Of a stretch of DNA of 64,000 nt, positions 26,798 to 36,645 are shown one piece after another. The notes beneath the pieces are model-generated. The model worked only from the letters and a program-made list of their open reading frames with translations, was not told where the DNA came from and made no database searches. Location of the stretch: positions 62,001 to 126,000 of the forward strand of contig JAWKLQ010000031.1 of assembly GCA_041392665.1 (NCBI GenBank), in the 5' to 3' direction. The position numbers and the translations under genes were made by a program. This stretch comes from Flavilitoribacter sp020436695 (lineage in GTDB: Bacteria; Bacteroidota; Bacteroidia; Chitinophagales; Saprospiraceae). The stretch's first letter is position 1. Each line of letters starts with the position of its first letter.

Positions 26798-29700
26798 TTA
26801 ATTAAGATTAGAATTAACCTCGATGATTCTTTGTAAATCACTAGAATTTAGATTCGCTTGTAGCCAAGATCTAATACTTGAAAGCTCCGCATTATCAATC
26901 CACGTTGTATCAAAGAGGACTTTTACATCAGGATCAAGTAGCTGGGTCTTTATTGAACCGCCCACTTGGGATGAATTAACAAACCCTCCTCTTGGAGCTT
27001 TTACATCAACTGGATTTCCGTTGCTATCAATAAATTCAAAATTACCTGTTGGATCTCTTGAAATAGGTCCGTCGATCAAGCCTTGCGATTCAGCCTCTAA
27101 TCCAGTCATTGCCTCCTTTGGTTTTACAGATTTAGTTGCAGGATCATATGATAAATCATTAACCCTGTCATCACCTCTATACTTTTCAGGTAATTCACTA
27201 TTCTTATTATAGTTTGTATAATCTTCCGACCTACCTCCTGCCTTATTTACTTTGTTGTTTCTAGTCCGAAACTCTAAATGATCAATCCATCCATCTCTTT
27301 GAGATGCAGGGACATTCTTAAATTCATCTCCAATCTCATCAAATGATTTCCCGAAGTCAGAAGCATAATTATTGACTTTTTGAAGTTTTTGAGGGTTCTT
27401 CCTAAGAAAATTATCGGGAAACAAAATAGTCCAAGCCTCAATAAGTTTCGGATTAGAGACAAACTCACCTAGGAAATCCGCTGCTTCTCGATCCTTCAAA
27501 TCCTGCAAAAAAAACTTCACCTTCTCCGAAGCCACAAGATTTCCATCAACATCATCCACTTTTAGGAAAGCATCCAAAAACTCCTCATAAAAGTCAGGAT
27601 TCCCATCCGGAAACTTATGAAAAGCCGCCTTAAAATTATCCAAAGCTGTTGCGTCCCCATTCTTCCGCAAAAAATCCCAGATATAGAACAGATCCGGATG
27701 GTCTACGAATTTGACGAGGTGTCGCTTGTCGCCTACAAACTCCAGAAACTTCTGGACTTCTTCCTTATAAACAGCATCCCCGAATTTATCTTTAAATGCC
27801 TGGTACAACTCGTGGAGTTGTTCGGTAGACAGGCCCGGCGGTTCGGGAAGATCACCGGTTTCGTCGGCTACTTTTTGCGCTGCACCGTCCGGTGATTTGC
27901 GCGCTCTCATCTTGTCGAGCAAACCTTTTACCGCCCCCAGTCCATAAATAATGCCGACAACATCCACGCCCGCCGTATGAAAAAGTTGATCTTTCCCATT
28001 TTGCCCGGTGTAGTCTGCCACTTTTTGGTCGTAGATACCTCGTACGGTTCGTATGGGGTGCTTAATGGCTTCCACCATGCCGTCGCGGACTTGTTCATCC
28101 TTAACGAAACTGATCCCGAACTTAACACCTTCGACGGTGCCGGCTATCGGGTTCTCACTGATCAAGCCGTCGCCCACGCCAATAATCCCGGCGGGCAAGC
28201 GGAACATGCCTTCCTGGTCGAATTTCCATATCTGTTCCGGCATTTTGATATCCCGAATGATCGACCGCCCTACACCGATGACTTCGCCGGTAACGGTCGC
28301 AAAATTAACCGGGGGTTGCTCCATACTTGTAAATTCCTTGGCCGGCCGCAAACCGAAGAACCAGGGGTTTTTATCCGGATCAGGATCATCCGGTATCGCA
28401 AAATCATGTGGATCGTTGTCCGAATGAGTGTCCTCTACATCTTTTTTCTTTACTTCCAAACCAAGTTGGATGGCTTCAATAAAGGCAAGTCTCAGTTCAG
28501 CAGCAATTTCGGGAGTGATTTTTTTCTCCGGATCGTTGATATTAGCATTTTGTTCAAAAAAACCTGGTGCAAAACGTACACAAAACTCGGCACTGCCGTC
28601 CTCTTTTAGCGTGATTAAAACAGCTACATCTTTATCATAGCTATTATAAACGGACAATGGCTCGCTTTCGAAGGCACTTCTGGGTGATTCTACCACAGCA
28701 ATTTCCGGATCACCGCTAATTACTTCTCCGGGCTTTTCCGATGTAACAAAGTATTTTACGCTGACCTGATAATCATTTGCATGTTGAATACCTTCTTGAA
28801 TGTTATGGATCGTCTGTTGATCTACCCCGGCATAGTCAAGTATTAAATCATTGTAATTAACGGGAGCACTTAACGGCATTTGAGAAAAATCACCCACTCT
28901 TTGTACTGCCTCTTTGGAAATATCAAAGCAGACCGGATCCGTAAGGTTTTCAGAATGAGGCTCCTGTTGTTTTTTTACATCGTATTTTTCTTCCAGGAGT
29001 TTTAGCTCAAATTGAGCAGCCAATTGCGTTGTCATTGGATACTCTTCGTAAATACTTTGATAGCAGTTCCAAATAAATGCTTTGGCCTCGGAAACTCCAT
29101 TGTTGTTCACAATTTCCAACACATATAAATAGACACCAACGCCATTAATTTCGGTTTTGATAAAAACCCCGCCGTAGCCAAATTGGTCATAGGTTGAATT
29201 GCTGATATCCACCTGGTCCAATGGCTTAACATTTGGATAATCAGGATTGGGGAATGTCTGTTTGGTTTCCGGCTCTCCCATAACTGCCGGGCAAGAATCA
29301 AAGAGGTCTTCTACGGCATAACCTGCCCCCGTTTCAACGAAGGTTTTAGGCGATGCAATATTATATGTTTCCAACCGAATTCGGTCTTTAAGCCCATCTG
29401 GAAACATCCCAAGGGTGGCTTTGTCACCTGATCCTGGAATTTCGAATTCATAAGGTTTTCCATTAACCTCAAAATCTTCTGTGATCAACTGTGGATAATA
29501 ACCCAATAACTTGTAATATCCACCCACTTGATCTGACATATCAAATCTAGCTCCATAATATCCTAGAGAACCGCTGCCGTTGCCGTAGTTGGACCGATCA
29601 GTAAAACCTGCTAATGAGCCTTCCGGAATTCTATCGATATCCCAGTCTTCAGCTCGCTTAAAACGAATGGTGGCCGGACCGGGGATTTTCACTGCTACAC

Positions 29701-32700
29701 AACTTGGTGTAATGCATACTACCGACTCATTTTCTTTGATCTGGGTATTTCCACAGAAAATGGGAATAAAAGAAGATTGGTTTTGCACAGCCGGATCTTC
29801 ACCAATCGGTGAAATATCTGGAGAATTATCCAAGCTATGATCCATCGTACTATTAATTACAGCAGCAGAAATTGTCCCCCCTTGCGCTTTCAAATATTTC
29901 ACACCGCTATCCATATAGGCGATTCTATCCGGACTTTCCGGATAGTGCTGTTCCTGTGTAGGCACATTCGTCAACAAATACAGTTTATCCTGTCCGTCTC
30001 CAGCTTCGTACAGGTGCATCCAAAAAGCAAGACCGTCTCCCTCAAACGCCGTTTCTATTGTACTCAAAAAGTTGTTACACGAACAAAGATTGTCATTGGA
30101 GGTAATGAAAGCCCGGCTGTCGGTATAGCCGAATTCGCTGTTGAAGTAGTCCAGATTTTGTTGAACAAGCACTCCCAGGTCGTTGATATAGCTTGCATCA
30201 GACAATACCCTAATTTGCTTTTGCGCCAGGTCATTAGCTACGGAGTTGTTAAGCATGAGATCGCAATCGCCGGATTTTTCCAGTTTATTCTGCTCTTTGG
30301 AGCGAGCGGCAGCATCGAGACCGATCTCGATATCCAGACTATAAAAACCCCTGCTTTCAAAGTAAGCCTGGATGGCTGCCGGGTTGTTACTGCCGTCGGC
30401 AACTTCAACTTCTGCCACGGCCGTACATCCATTGTTATCAGTTACCACTACGCGATAAAAACCGATTGCAGCGGCAGGAAAAACATATAGATCTGCACCG
30501 GAGCCGATGGAGGTATAAGGCTGATCGGGATCAGCCCGGTATTGCCAGTCATAGAACTGGTGCCCACTCTCGGTAGACAATTCAACTGTACCTAAGGAAG
30601 TAGAACATAGAAAAGGTGCCTCCGGCGAGATAGTGATCTCTGCGGTTAGGTCGTCTAAAGTCACTTCTGCTACATCTGTACATCCGGTTTCATGGTAGGT
30701 AACCGTTACTGTGTAAGTGCCGGGTTCCGTTACGGTAGTCGTAGCGGTGATAGCTCCTGTTGACCAGACATAAGATATATCGGCGTTTTCCGGCTCAAGT
30801 ATACGAGGTGGTAAAGTATAGGTGGCGGTGAGTACTACACTTTGTCCGCTGCATAGGGCAGTAGTTTCGGCATCGATACTGGCTTCCACTCCGCCGTTTA
30901 CTACCGAAATACTGGCGGTTTCATAACAACCATGATCGTTATCGGTAACCGTTACCGTGTAGGTACTGCTGGAGGATACATCCTCGACGATAATGCTGGA
31001 AGTTGTAGCGCCATTTGACCAGTCATAGGAATAATTACTGTTGTCGCCCCAGGTCAAGGCCTCGAGCGTAACACTACCATCCCCGCAGATCACCGGTTCG
31101 GACGGATAAATACTGAGGCCTATATCATACACCTCAACGGTATAAGGCAATGCACTGATGATCTCTCCCTCCGAGTTGGTGATGGTTTGAATATAGGTAG
31201 TCGTGAAGGGCGGAGTTGCGATCATTCGTCCTGGTTGATTGGGATCACCTATCGGCGTCAGGCCGTAAGTCGGGGACCAACTAACACATTCATAACTGAT
31301 CTCTCCGATAGGAACACCAGGCTGTTCTGAACACAGATCCAAAGGCACCGCCGTAGCAAACTGCTCAATCCCCTCAAACGCCAACGTAAACCCGCCGGCA
31401 GGATCACTCCAATTGATCACCACCAGTGCATAGCTAGCGCCCTGCTCCAGATAGACCGGTGCCAGAAAACCGTCGGCATCACCCGTGCAACCACAGTCTT
31501 CCTCTGTATCGGTTTGACCATCGGCCAGGCCGGTAGCTCCGCTACAGGAAGAAGTGGTGGAACCGTCGTTCAGTCCGGCCCCCATTTGACGGACCGGTAT
31601 TTTGGGCTCGCAATTATTGATACCGGCCGGCAATTCAAATAAGACGAAGTCGATATCGTGGGAAGGATCGAGCGGCGTGATGGTAAAGCCGAAGGTGCCG
31701 GGATCATCCACCAGCCATTTATACCACTTTACCCCGGCCTGATCCGTCAGCTTTTCGGTACAGAATATGCGACCGGCCTCATCGATGATCTCCGCATCGG
31801 TCAGGAGATCGGTTTCTGTAATGAGGGATTGGCTTTCCAGTATAGTGGCATCGTTGCAGCCGGATACGTAAGTGTCATCCACCAGATCGGAAAGAATGCT
31901 GATCTTACCCAGCGCTACAACACAGTTAGTGCCGGCCCAGCGGACATGAGTATCGTAATCTCCGGCAGCCAGCCCTTCTACCGCAAAGCTACCGATGGCA
32001 TCGTCCGTCGAATAAGGATAGGTGTTGCCGCCGTCGATGCTGAATTCAAGAGTAGTCAGTGCGGGGGCATCTTCAAATTCGAACTGGATACTGCCGTCGG
32101 CCTGATCGTTGACTGCATTGGTTTTGTAAAAGTCGACGGTCAGTTCAGGGAGTACATTAACCGTCACCTCATCGGTAGTGCTACAGCCGTAGCCGTCAGT
32201 CAGGGTTACGGTATAAACGGCGCTGCTTTCCGGGCTAAAAGTTACACTTTGGCCCACGGCACCCATGCTCCAATGGTATTCGAATTCCGGGTCTCCTTCT
32301 ACGGCCGTAGCCGTCAAGGTGATGGATTCGCCGAAGCAGATGGTCTGATCGGCACCGGCGTCCACGGTCGGCAAAATGCCGAGGTCTATTACTTCGGTGG
32401 CGGCCGTGAAGTTACAGCCGTTGGCGTCGCTTACCGTTACCGTATAATTGCCGGAAGGCAAATCCCGGATCGTGGGAACCGTACCGCCGTTGCTCCAGGC
32501 ATAAGTATATGGCTGGTAGCCGCCGGAAACCCGGATGGAGGCCGCTCCATTGTCCTGATCACAAGTTGCATCCTGTTTGGAGATCGCACCCCGGGGGCCT
32601 TCCAATACGTTAACGGTAATGATATCGGTAGCGGTGCAACCATTAGCATCGGTGACGGTAAGGGCATAGTCTTGGGTGGTGACGGGCGTAATGGCCCGAC

Positions 32701-35700
32701 TGTTGCCGGTACTACCGTCTTCCCAGGTGTAGGTGAAGGGCGGCGTGCCGCTGAGTACGGCCGGGCTAAAGGTATAGGAATCCCCCAGACAGACGGTTTG
32801 GTCGGCGGTCTGTCGGAGGAAAGGGCCGGGCTGGTCTTCCAGGGTGATATCGGTCAGATAGATCGGGCATTCCAGGTTGCCCCAGCGCACCCATAGCGGG
32901 TAGGTGCCGGGAGCCAGATCGGTGAAGGTAAAAGTACCCAGGTCTTCGTTGGTGTGCGTATAGCTATTGCCGCCATCTTTGCTGAACTGGATACCGGTTC
33001 GCTCTGGTCTATCCGGAAACAGGAAGGTGATGCTTCCGTTATTTTGGCCACAGGCCGGATCAGCAACTGCTATATTTGTTACTTCCGGATAGGGGCTGAC
33101 CGTTACCGTGATGGTATTCGAGGTGGCTACCTCACAACCCAGTCCGTTGCAAGTGTATTTGACCAGGTATTGATAATTGCCGGGAGCCAGATCAGCAGTG
33201 ACGACCAGCTCCGTAGTAAAGTTACCTGTAGCAATCCACGTGCCGGAGGTGCCCACCCGGCTCCACCACTGTGGCTGGTTGCAATCCAGGCCACCGCTCA
33301 GGGAGGCAGTAAGCGTACGTGTTTCCCCTTCACAAATACCAATGGGCAAAGTTGGCGGGTCGGCATTTTCTTCGCTGATCGTGACGCTGGGGTCGGCTGT
33401 CACATCAACTGTTATTTCAGCCGGAGCAGAGGTGCCGCAGTCATTCAACCAGCGCACGTAGTAGGTGGTAGTGACATCAGGCGATACTTCTATTTCCGCT
33501 CCGTAATCAAAAGGCGCACTATTCGGATCATTGGAAGTATACCAGGCCCATTCCCCTACGATCTCTTTAGCGGTAAAAGAACGGTTGTAGGCTTTAAAAT
33601 TCCGGATGACAACCTCCGAACCTCCGAACCGCAGGTAGCCGCTGCCTTCACTTTTAGGATCGGGTACGCTAGCGGACTCCACGAAGTGACCGTCAACATA
33701 AAGTGTAAAGAGCGGCCCGTCTTTGACGCCCACTATGCTGTGCCACTGATTGACCCCCAGATCGGCCCCTGTAGCTACGCCGTAGTTGCCGGGACTGTAG
33801 CGCCAGTGGATGCCGTTGTTCCAACGATGTCGGAAAATGCCCGGGCTCCGGTCGCTATTGAGCGGGTTGAAGTAAAAGATCCGGTGATAGGCCAGTTCGT
33901 CGAAGCCGGAGTTATACTTGATATCGAAAGAAATGGTGTGCTCATCGGTATCCAGTATGTCCGTATAGGGCGAGGCGTAGGCAGAACTGTTGGTGAGTTG
34001 TAAGCCTTCGCCGGTCAGGGTGCCGCCCGAGCCCGTCAGGTGCAGACTGCCGAGATGATCATTGAGGTCGTTCTCAAATGGATAGAACACCTGTAAGGAG
34101 GCGTCTTCTGTGGTAGCATCTTCCACCCGCAACTGGATGGTGCCGCCCGAACAGACGGGCTCCGGGGTGCCCGTGATAGTGGGCACACGTTCGTTGGCAT
34201 TTATGTTGATGGTGATAACATTGGATGTAGCCGTCCCACAGCTTTCACTGCAAAAGTATTTGGCCCGGAAGTGATAGATGCCGGGATCCAAATCGGTTGG
34301 CACCGGTATCGTGTTGCCGGTATTGGTGCCGCTAACCGGCTCCCAATCTTCGGTACCGTCCGGCTTTATTTCCCATTTTACAGTGGTACATCCTATGCCT
34401 CCGCCGGTTGAGGCAGTGAGATTCGTGGAATTACCGACGCATAGATCGGTGTTGCCGGCGGTTATGTCAATGGAAGGCGGCGTAACTACGGAAATAGTAT
34501 GATAGGCCCAGGCAGAATAGGAGCAATTGCTTTCCCAACGTACGTAATAGGTAGTTGTAGCGGTGGGTAAAACATCAATGGTTTGCCCTGTACCAATAGG
34601 AGGGCTGCTGCCGGAATTATTGGTATACCACACCCAATTGCCACCGATCTCATCGTAGGACAGGGAGCGGCTGTAGAATTTGAATTCCTTGATAACTACC
34701 GCTGCATCACCAAATACCAAAGGGGCACCGGAGGTCGTGTAGGTGTTAGAAAGGGTGACCTGCTTTTCGAGCTGCCCGTCGACGTATAGCTTGAAGTCTT
34801 GCCCGGATTTACGGCCTACAATGTGGTACCACCGATTGAGCGTCAGATTAAAATCTCCGAATGAACCCTTATTCTGGGAGTCGTACTGCCAGTCGATCCC
34901 CATATCATTAGCCCGTTTCCAGATGCTGGGACTTTCCAGATTGCTGGGTTCGAAGCTGAAGATCTTTTGCCGGCTACCGTTGGGTGTTTCCAGGAATTTT
35001 AGATAAAAGGACACCGTCTGGTAGTATTGGGCACTGGAAATGACGGGCGAAGAAATAGCAGTTCCACTGGACAACAGTTGCAGGCCACCGCCGGTGAGAA
35101 TACCCCGGTCACCGCTCAAGTTCCTGTTATTTCCGGAATGATCGGCCATATCTGCCTGGAAAGGATAATAGGCCTGTAGCGCTTGGCTCGCTTGGGTGCT
35201 ACCGTCATTAACACTGAGAGAAACCAAAGAATTTCCGCAGGTCATAGTCGCAGCGGTAGTGATTTCGGGCTCGGCATCATTGGTGGAAGGGGCACTCACG
35301 TAGAAACTGACAATGTCGGAATCCGTACAGTTATTGGCATCGGTTACGGTCACAGAGTAATAGGCCGTGCCGCTATTGGGTGTTACCGTGATCTGAGAGG
35401 TAGTTTTGCCGTTGCTCCAGTCGTACTCGTAGGGGCCGGAACCGTAGCGGACATCAGTTTTCAGCGTTATTTCGGTACCCTGGCATATACTGCCGTTACC
35501 GCCGATAATATCGACCTGTAGCTGACTACAGGAATACTGCTGATCGGACTGAGTGGTGATGGTGCCGGCATTGACACAGGTTTCCGTCCCGTCGTCACAC
35601 AAGGTGCAAACCTGAGTACTGTAAGTGGTACTGGACTGTAAGCCGGTAATAGCAGCATTAGTGGAATTAAGCCCTACGGTTGTCGAACCGTTATCCGAAC

Positions 35701-36277
35701 CTCCCACCTCTGAATATCGTAGGATATAATTCTGTATATCGGATACATCGGTAGGGTGATTCCAGTATAATCGCACGCTGGAATTGGTGATATCGCTGGC
35801 CGATGGATCGCGCACCGGTTCACAATTTTGCGGAAGTGGGATCTCAAAGTCATAAAAGGCATAAGGCGTATTGCCGCAAAAGTTGTCTTCGGCCACCAAT
35901 ATGGCGCGATAGGTATATCCAGGGGTTAATTCATCGGTAATGGAAGTGCTGGAACTCGGAATGTTGGGATTCCCACCCACATTCCCGGAATAATCGATGG
36001 TGCCGTCGGGAAGTATGTAATTAAACCGGAGGCTGTATCCTTCTGAAGGTGGGCCGCTCACCGGATGATCCCAGGTGACTATCACATCACCGGTCGTATA
36101 GGAGATCACTGTCAGGTTCTGTGCAACTGGACAATCACCGGCAGCCGCCGGAATTAGTGAAGAATAAAGGAAAGTATGCCCGGAAAGGTGAGGCGAGGAA
36201 TAAGTAAGCGTACTAAACGAAAGGGCGGACATTGCCATAAAGGCAACGTACCTCATCAGAGATCGCAATAGGGTCAT
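26798..36277 (-). CDS. Giant modular surface protein with a C-terminal nuclease-like toxin domain
   Basis: A 3,159-residue exported protein. In order: signal peptide (1 to about 46); two fibronectin-III-like domains (48-245); SprB/Ig-like module; LamG-type domain (about 365-545) and a second (about 730-910), each apparently nested in an Ig-like domain; SprB/PKD modules (about 1160-1330); a PPC-like module with cysteines (about 1465-1640); more PKD modules to about 1955; a long unrecognised part (1960-2620); a glycine-rich pre-toxin-like stretch (2635-2790); helical region; and a C-terminal domain (3056-3159). The last has TGLEAESQGLI, FEFIDSNGNPVDVKAPRGG, VLFDTTWI and a closing helix, resembling restriction-endonuclease-fold nucleases of polymorphic toxins (candidate Glu3061/3063, Asp3084, Asp3091, Lys3093). 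No T9SS sorting domain is present. The next gene abuts it. Confidence 0.8.
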   Translation of the reverse strand: MTLLRSLMRYVAFMAMSALSFSTLTYSSPHLSGHTFLYSSLIPAAAGDCPVAQNLTVISYTTGDVIVTWDHPVSGPPSEGYSLRFNYILPDGTIDYSGNVGGNPNIPSSSTSITDELTPGYTYRAILVAEDNFCGNTPYAFYDFEIPLPQNCEPVRDPSASDITNSSVRLYWNHPTDVSDIQNYILRYSEVGGSDNGSTTVGLNSTNAAITGLQSSTTYSTQVCTLCDDGTETCVNAGTITTQSDQQYSCSQLQVDIIGGNGSICQGTEITLKTDVRYGSGPYEYDWSNGKTTSQITVTPNSGTAYYSVTVTDANNCTDSDIVSFYVSAPSTNDAEPEITTAATMTCGNSLVSLSVNDGSTQASQALQAYYPFQADMADHSGNNRNLSGDRGILTGGGLQLLSSGTAISSPVISSAQYYQTVSFYLKFLETPNGSRQKIFSFEPSNLESPSIWKRANDMGIDWQYDSQNKGSFGDFNLTLNRWYHIVGRKSGQDFKLYVDGQLEKQVTLSNTYTTSGAPLVFGDAAVVIKEFKFYSRSLSYDEIGGNWVWYTNNSGSSPPIGTGQTIDVLPTATTTYYVRWESNCSYSAWAYHTISVVTPPSIDITAGNTDLCVGNSTNLTASTGGGIGCTTVKWEIKPDGTEDWEPVSGTNTGNTIPVPTDLDPGIYHFRAKYFCSESCGTATSNVITININANERVPTITGTPEPVCSGGTIQLRVEDATTEDASLQVFYPFENDLNDHLGSLHLTGSGGTLTGEGLQLTNSSAYASPYTDILDTDEHTISFDIKYNSGFDELAYHRIFYFNPLNSDRSPGIFRHRWNNGIHWRYSPGNYGVATGADLGVNQWHSIVGVKDGPLFTLYVDGHFVESASVPDPKSEGSGYLRFGGSEVVIRNFKAYNRSFTAKEIVGEWAWYTSNDPNSAPFDYGAEIEVSPDVTTTYYVRWLNDCGTSAPAEITVDVTADPSVTISEENADPPTLPIGICEGETRTLTASLSGGLDCNQPQWWSRVGTSGTWIATGNFTTELVVTADLAPGNYQYLVKYTCNGLGCEVATSNTITVTVSPYPEVTNIAVADPACGQNNGSITFLFPDRPERTGIQFSKDGGNSYTHTNEDLGTFTFTDLAPGTYPLWVRWGNLECPIYLTDITLEDQPGPFLRQTADQTVCLGDSYTFSPAVLSGTPPFTYTWEDGSTGNSRAITPVTTQDYALTVTDANGCTATDIITVNVLEGPRGAISKQDATCDQDNGAASIRVSGGYQPYTYAWSNGGTVPTIRDLPSGNYTVTVSDANGCNFTAATEVIDLGILPTVDAGADQTICFGESITLTATAVEGDPEFEYHWSMGAVGQSVTFSPESSAVYTVTLTDGYGCSTTDEVTVNVLPELTVDFYKTNAVNDQADGSIQFEFEDAPALTTLEFSIDGGNTYPYSTDDAIGSFAVEGLAAGDYDTHVRWAGTNCVVALGKISILSDLVDDTYVSGCNDATILESQSLITETDLLTDAEIIDEAGRIFCTEKLTDQAGVKWYKWLVDDPGTFGFTITPLDPSHDIDFVLFELPAGINNCEPKIPVRQMGAGLNDGSTTSSCSGATGLADGQTDTEEDCGCTGDADGFLAPVYLEQGASYALVVINWSDPAGGFTLAFEGIEQFATAVPLDLCSEQPGVPIGEISYECVSWSPTYGLTPIGDPNQPGRMIATPPFTTTYIQTITNSEGEIISALPYTVEVYDIGLSIYPSEPVICGDGSVTLEALTWGDNSNYSYDWSNGATTSSIIVEDVSSSSTYTVTVTDNDHGCYETASISVVNGGVEASIDAETTALCSGQSVVLTATYTLPPRILEPENADISYVWSTGAITATTTVTEPGTYTVTVTYHETGCTDVAEVTLDDLTAEITISPEAPFLCSTSLGTVELSTESGHQFYDWQYRADPDQPYTSIGSGADLYVFPAAAIGFYRVVVTDNNGCTAVAEVEVADGSNNPAAIQAYFESRGFYSLDIEIGLDAAARSKEQNKLEKSGDCDLMLNNSVANDLAQKQIRVLSDASYINDLGVLVQQNLDYFNSEFGYTDSRAFITSNDNLCSCNNFLSTIETAFEGDGLAFWMHLYEAGDGQDKLYLLTNVPTQEQHYPESPDRIAYMDSGVKYLKAQGGTISAAVINSTMDHSLDNSPDISPIGEDPAVQNQSSFIPIFCGNTQIKENESVVCITPSCVAVKIPGPATIRFKRAEDWDIDRIPEGSLAGFTDRSNYGNGSGSLGYYGARFDMSDQVGGYYKLLGYYPQLITEDFEVNGKPYEFEIPGSGDKATLGMFPDGLKDRIRLETYNIASPKTFVETGAGYAVEDLFDSCPAVMGEPETKQTFPNPDYPNVKPLDQVDISNSTYDQFGYGGVFIKTEINGVGVYLYVLEIVNNNGVSEAKAFIWNCYQSIYEEYPMTTQLAAQFELKLLEEKYDVKKQQEPHSENLTDPVCFDISKEAVQRVGDFSQMPLSAPVNYNDLILDYAGVDQQTIHNIQEGIQHANDYQVSVKYFVTSEKPGEVISGDPEIAVVESPRSAFESEPLSVYNSYDKDVAVLITLKEDGSAEFCVRFAPGFFEQNANINDPEKKITPEIAAELRLAFIEAIQLGLEVKKKDVEDTHSDNDPHDFAIPDDPDPDKNPWFFGLRPAKEFTSMEQPPVNFATVTGEVIGVGRSIIRDIKMPEQIWKFDQEGMFRLPAGIIGVGDGLISENPIAGTVEGVKFGISFVKDEQVRDGMVEAIKHPIRTVRGIYDQKVADYTGQNGKDQLFHTAGVDVVGIIYGLGAVKGLLDKMRARKSPDGAAQKVADETGDLPEPPGLSTEQLHELYQAFKDKFGDAVYKEEVQKFLEFVGDKRHLVKFVDHPDLFYIWDFLRKNGDATALDNFKAAFHKFPDGNPDFYEEFLDAFLKVDDVDGNLVASEKVKFFLQDLKDREAADFLGEFVSNPKLIEAWTILFPDNFLRKNPQKLQKVNNYASDFGKSFDEIGDEFKNVPASQRDGWIDHLEFRTRNNKVNKAGGRSEDYTNYNKNSELPEKYRGDDRVNDLSYDPATKSVKPKEAMTGLEAESQGLIDGPISRDPTGNFEFIDSNGNPVDVKAPRGGFVNSSQVGGSIKTQLLDPDVKVLFDTTWIDNAELSSIRSWLQANLNSSDLQRIIEVNSNLN

Positions 36278-36483
36278 GAAGGTCGGTCTTTATCAGAGAT
36301 TACAATTATAGTTTCTTAAATACGGCTGTAAACATAGAGACATTCTGGGGGTATTAAGAACTTTTTTTCATTTTTTTTTTTTTTCATTTGTTTCTTTTGT
36401 TTGATTCCCAATGGTTTATGTGTTAAGTCGTAAGGTGATCAGCAATCCCCTATTTGAGATTTCACGAAAGAGTTTGGTGCCTG

Positions 36484-36516
36484 AAACCTGCCAGATTTTG
36501 CTAATCTGGCAGGTTT
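36484..36516. repeat. 14-bp hairpin, dispersed family type
   Basis: Arms AAACCTGCCAGATT (36484-36497) and AATCTGGCAGGTTT (36503-36516) are perfectly complementary around TTGCT. I recall this hairpin word from many Bacteroidota intergenic regions; as used here it could be a terminator or a REP-like element. Confidence 0.6.
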
Positions 36517-36609
36517 ATACCACCTGAAATCATCAATCTCTAGCGGTAGTTCTCCAAATAGGGTTGGGAACTGATCTTGCCACTCCAAGTAACAGGATCA
36601 GTCAGCAAT

Positions 36610-36644
36610 AAACCATAGGATGCCTTCGAGCCATCCTATGGTTT
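36610..36644 (-). terminator. 13-bp hairpin abutting the purU stop
   Basis: Arms AAACCATAGGATG (36610-36622) and CATCCTATGGTTT (36632-36644) pair perfectly; the hairpin directly follows the purU stop on the minus strand. It shares its core with the hairpin at 21272-21320. Confidence 0.6.
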
Positions 36645-36645
36645 C

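Larger units (their letters stand above)
36278..36645. other. Intergenic stretch with two hairpins and a poly-T tract
   Basis: About 370 bases between the start of the giant toxin gene and the end of purU. It contains a T-rich tract at 36362-36391 and the hairpins at 36484-36516 and 36610-36644. The toxin promoter should lie at 36280-36360, where TATGTTTA on the minus strand is one base off the TAnnTTTG consensus. No coding frame is convincing. Confidence 0.45.

Noticed and set aside
31658..32896. 412-codon plus-strand frame opposite the giant toxin gene
   Set aside because: It lies fully antisense to the long continuous frame, has a biased composition typical of shadows of G+C-rich coding sequence, and matches no family.
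32954..34003. 349-codon plus-strand frame opposite the giant toxin gene
   Set aside because: Same reason: a shadow frame over the LamG and Ig-like modules, with no signal, domain or spacing evidence.
36362..36391. Poly-T tract near the giant gene as a phase-variable promoter
   Set aside because: It lies about 90 bases upstream of the start, is not a uniform homopolymer, and no promoter boxes around it have the spacing needed to support phase variation.
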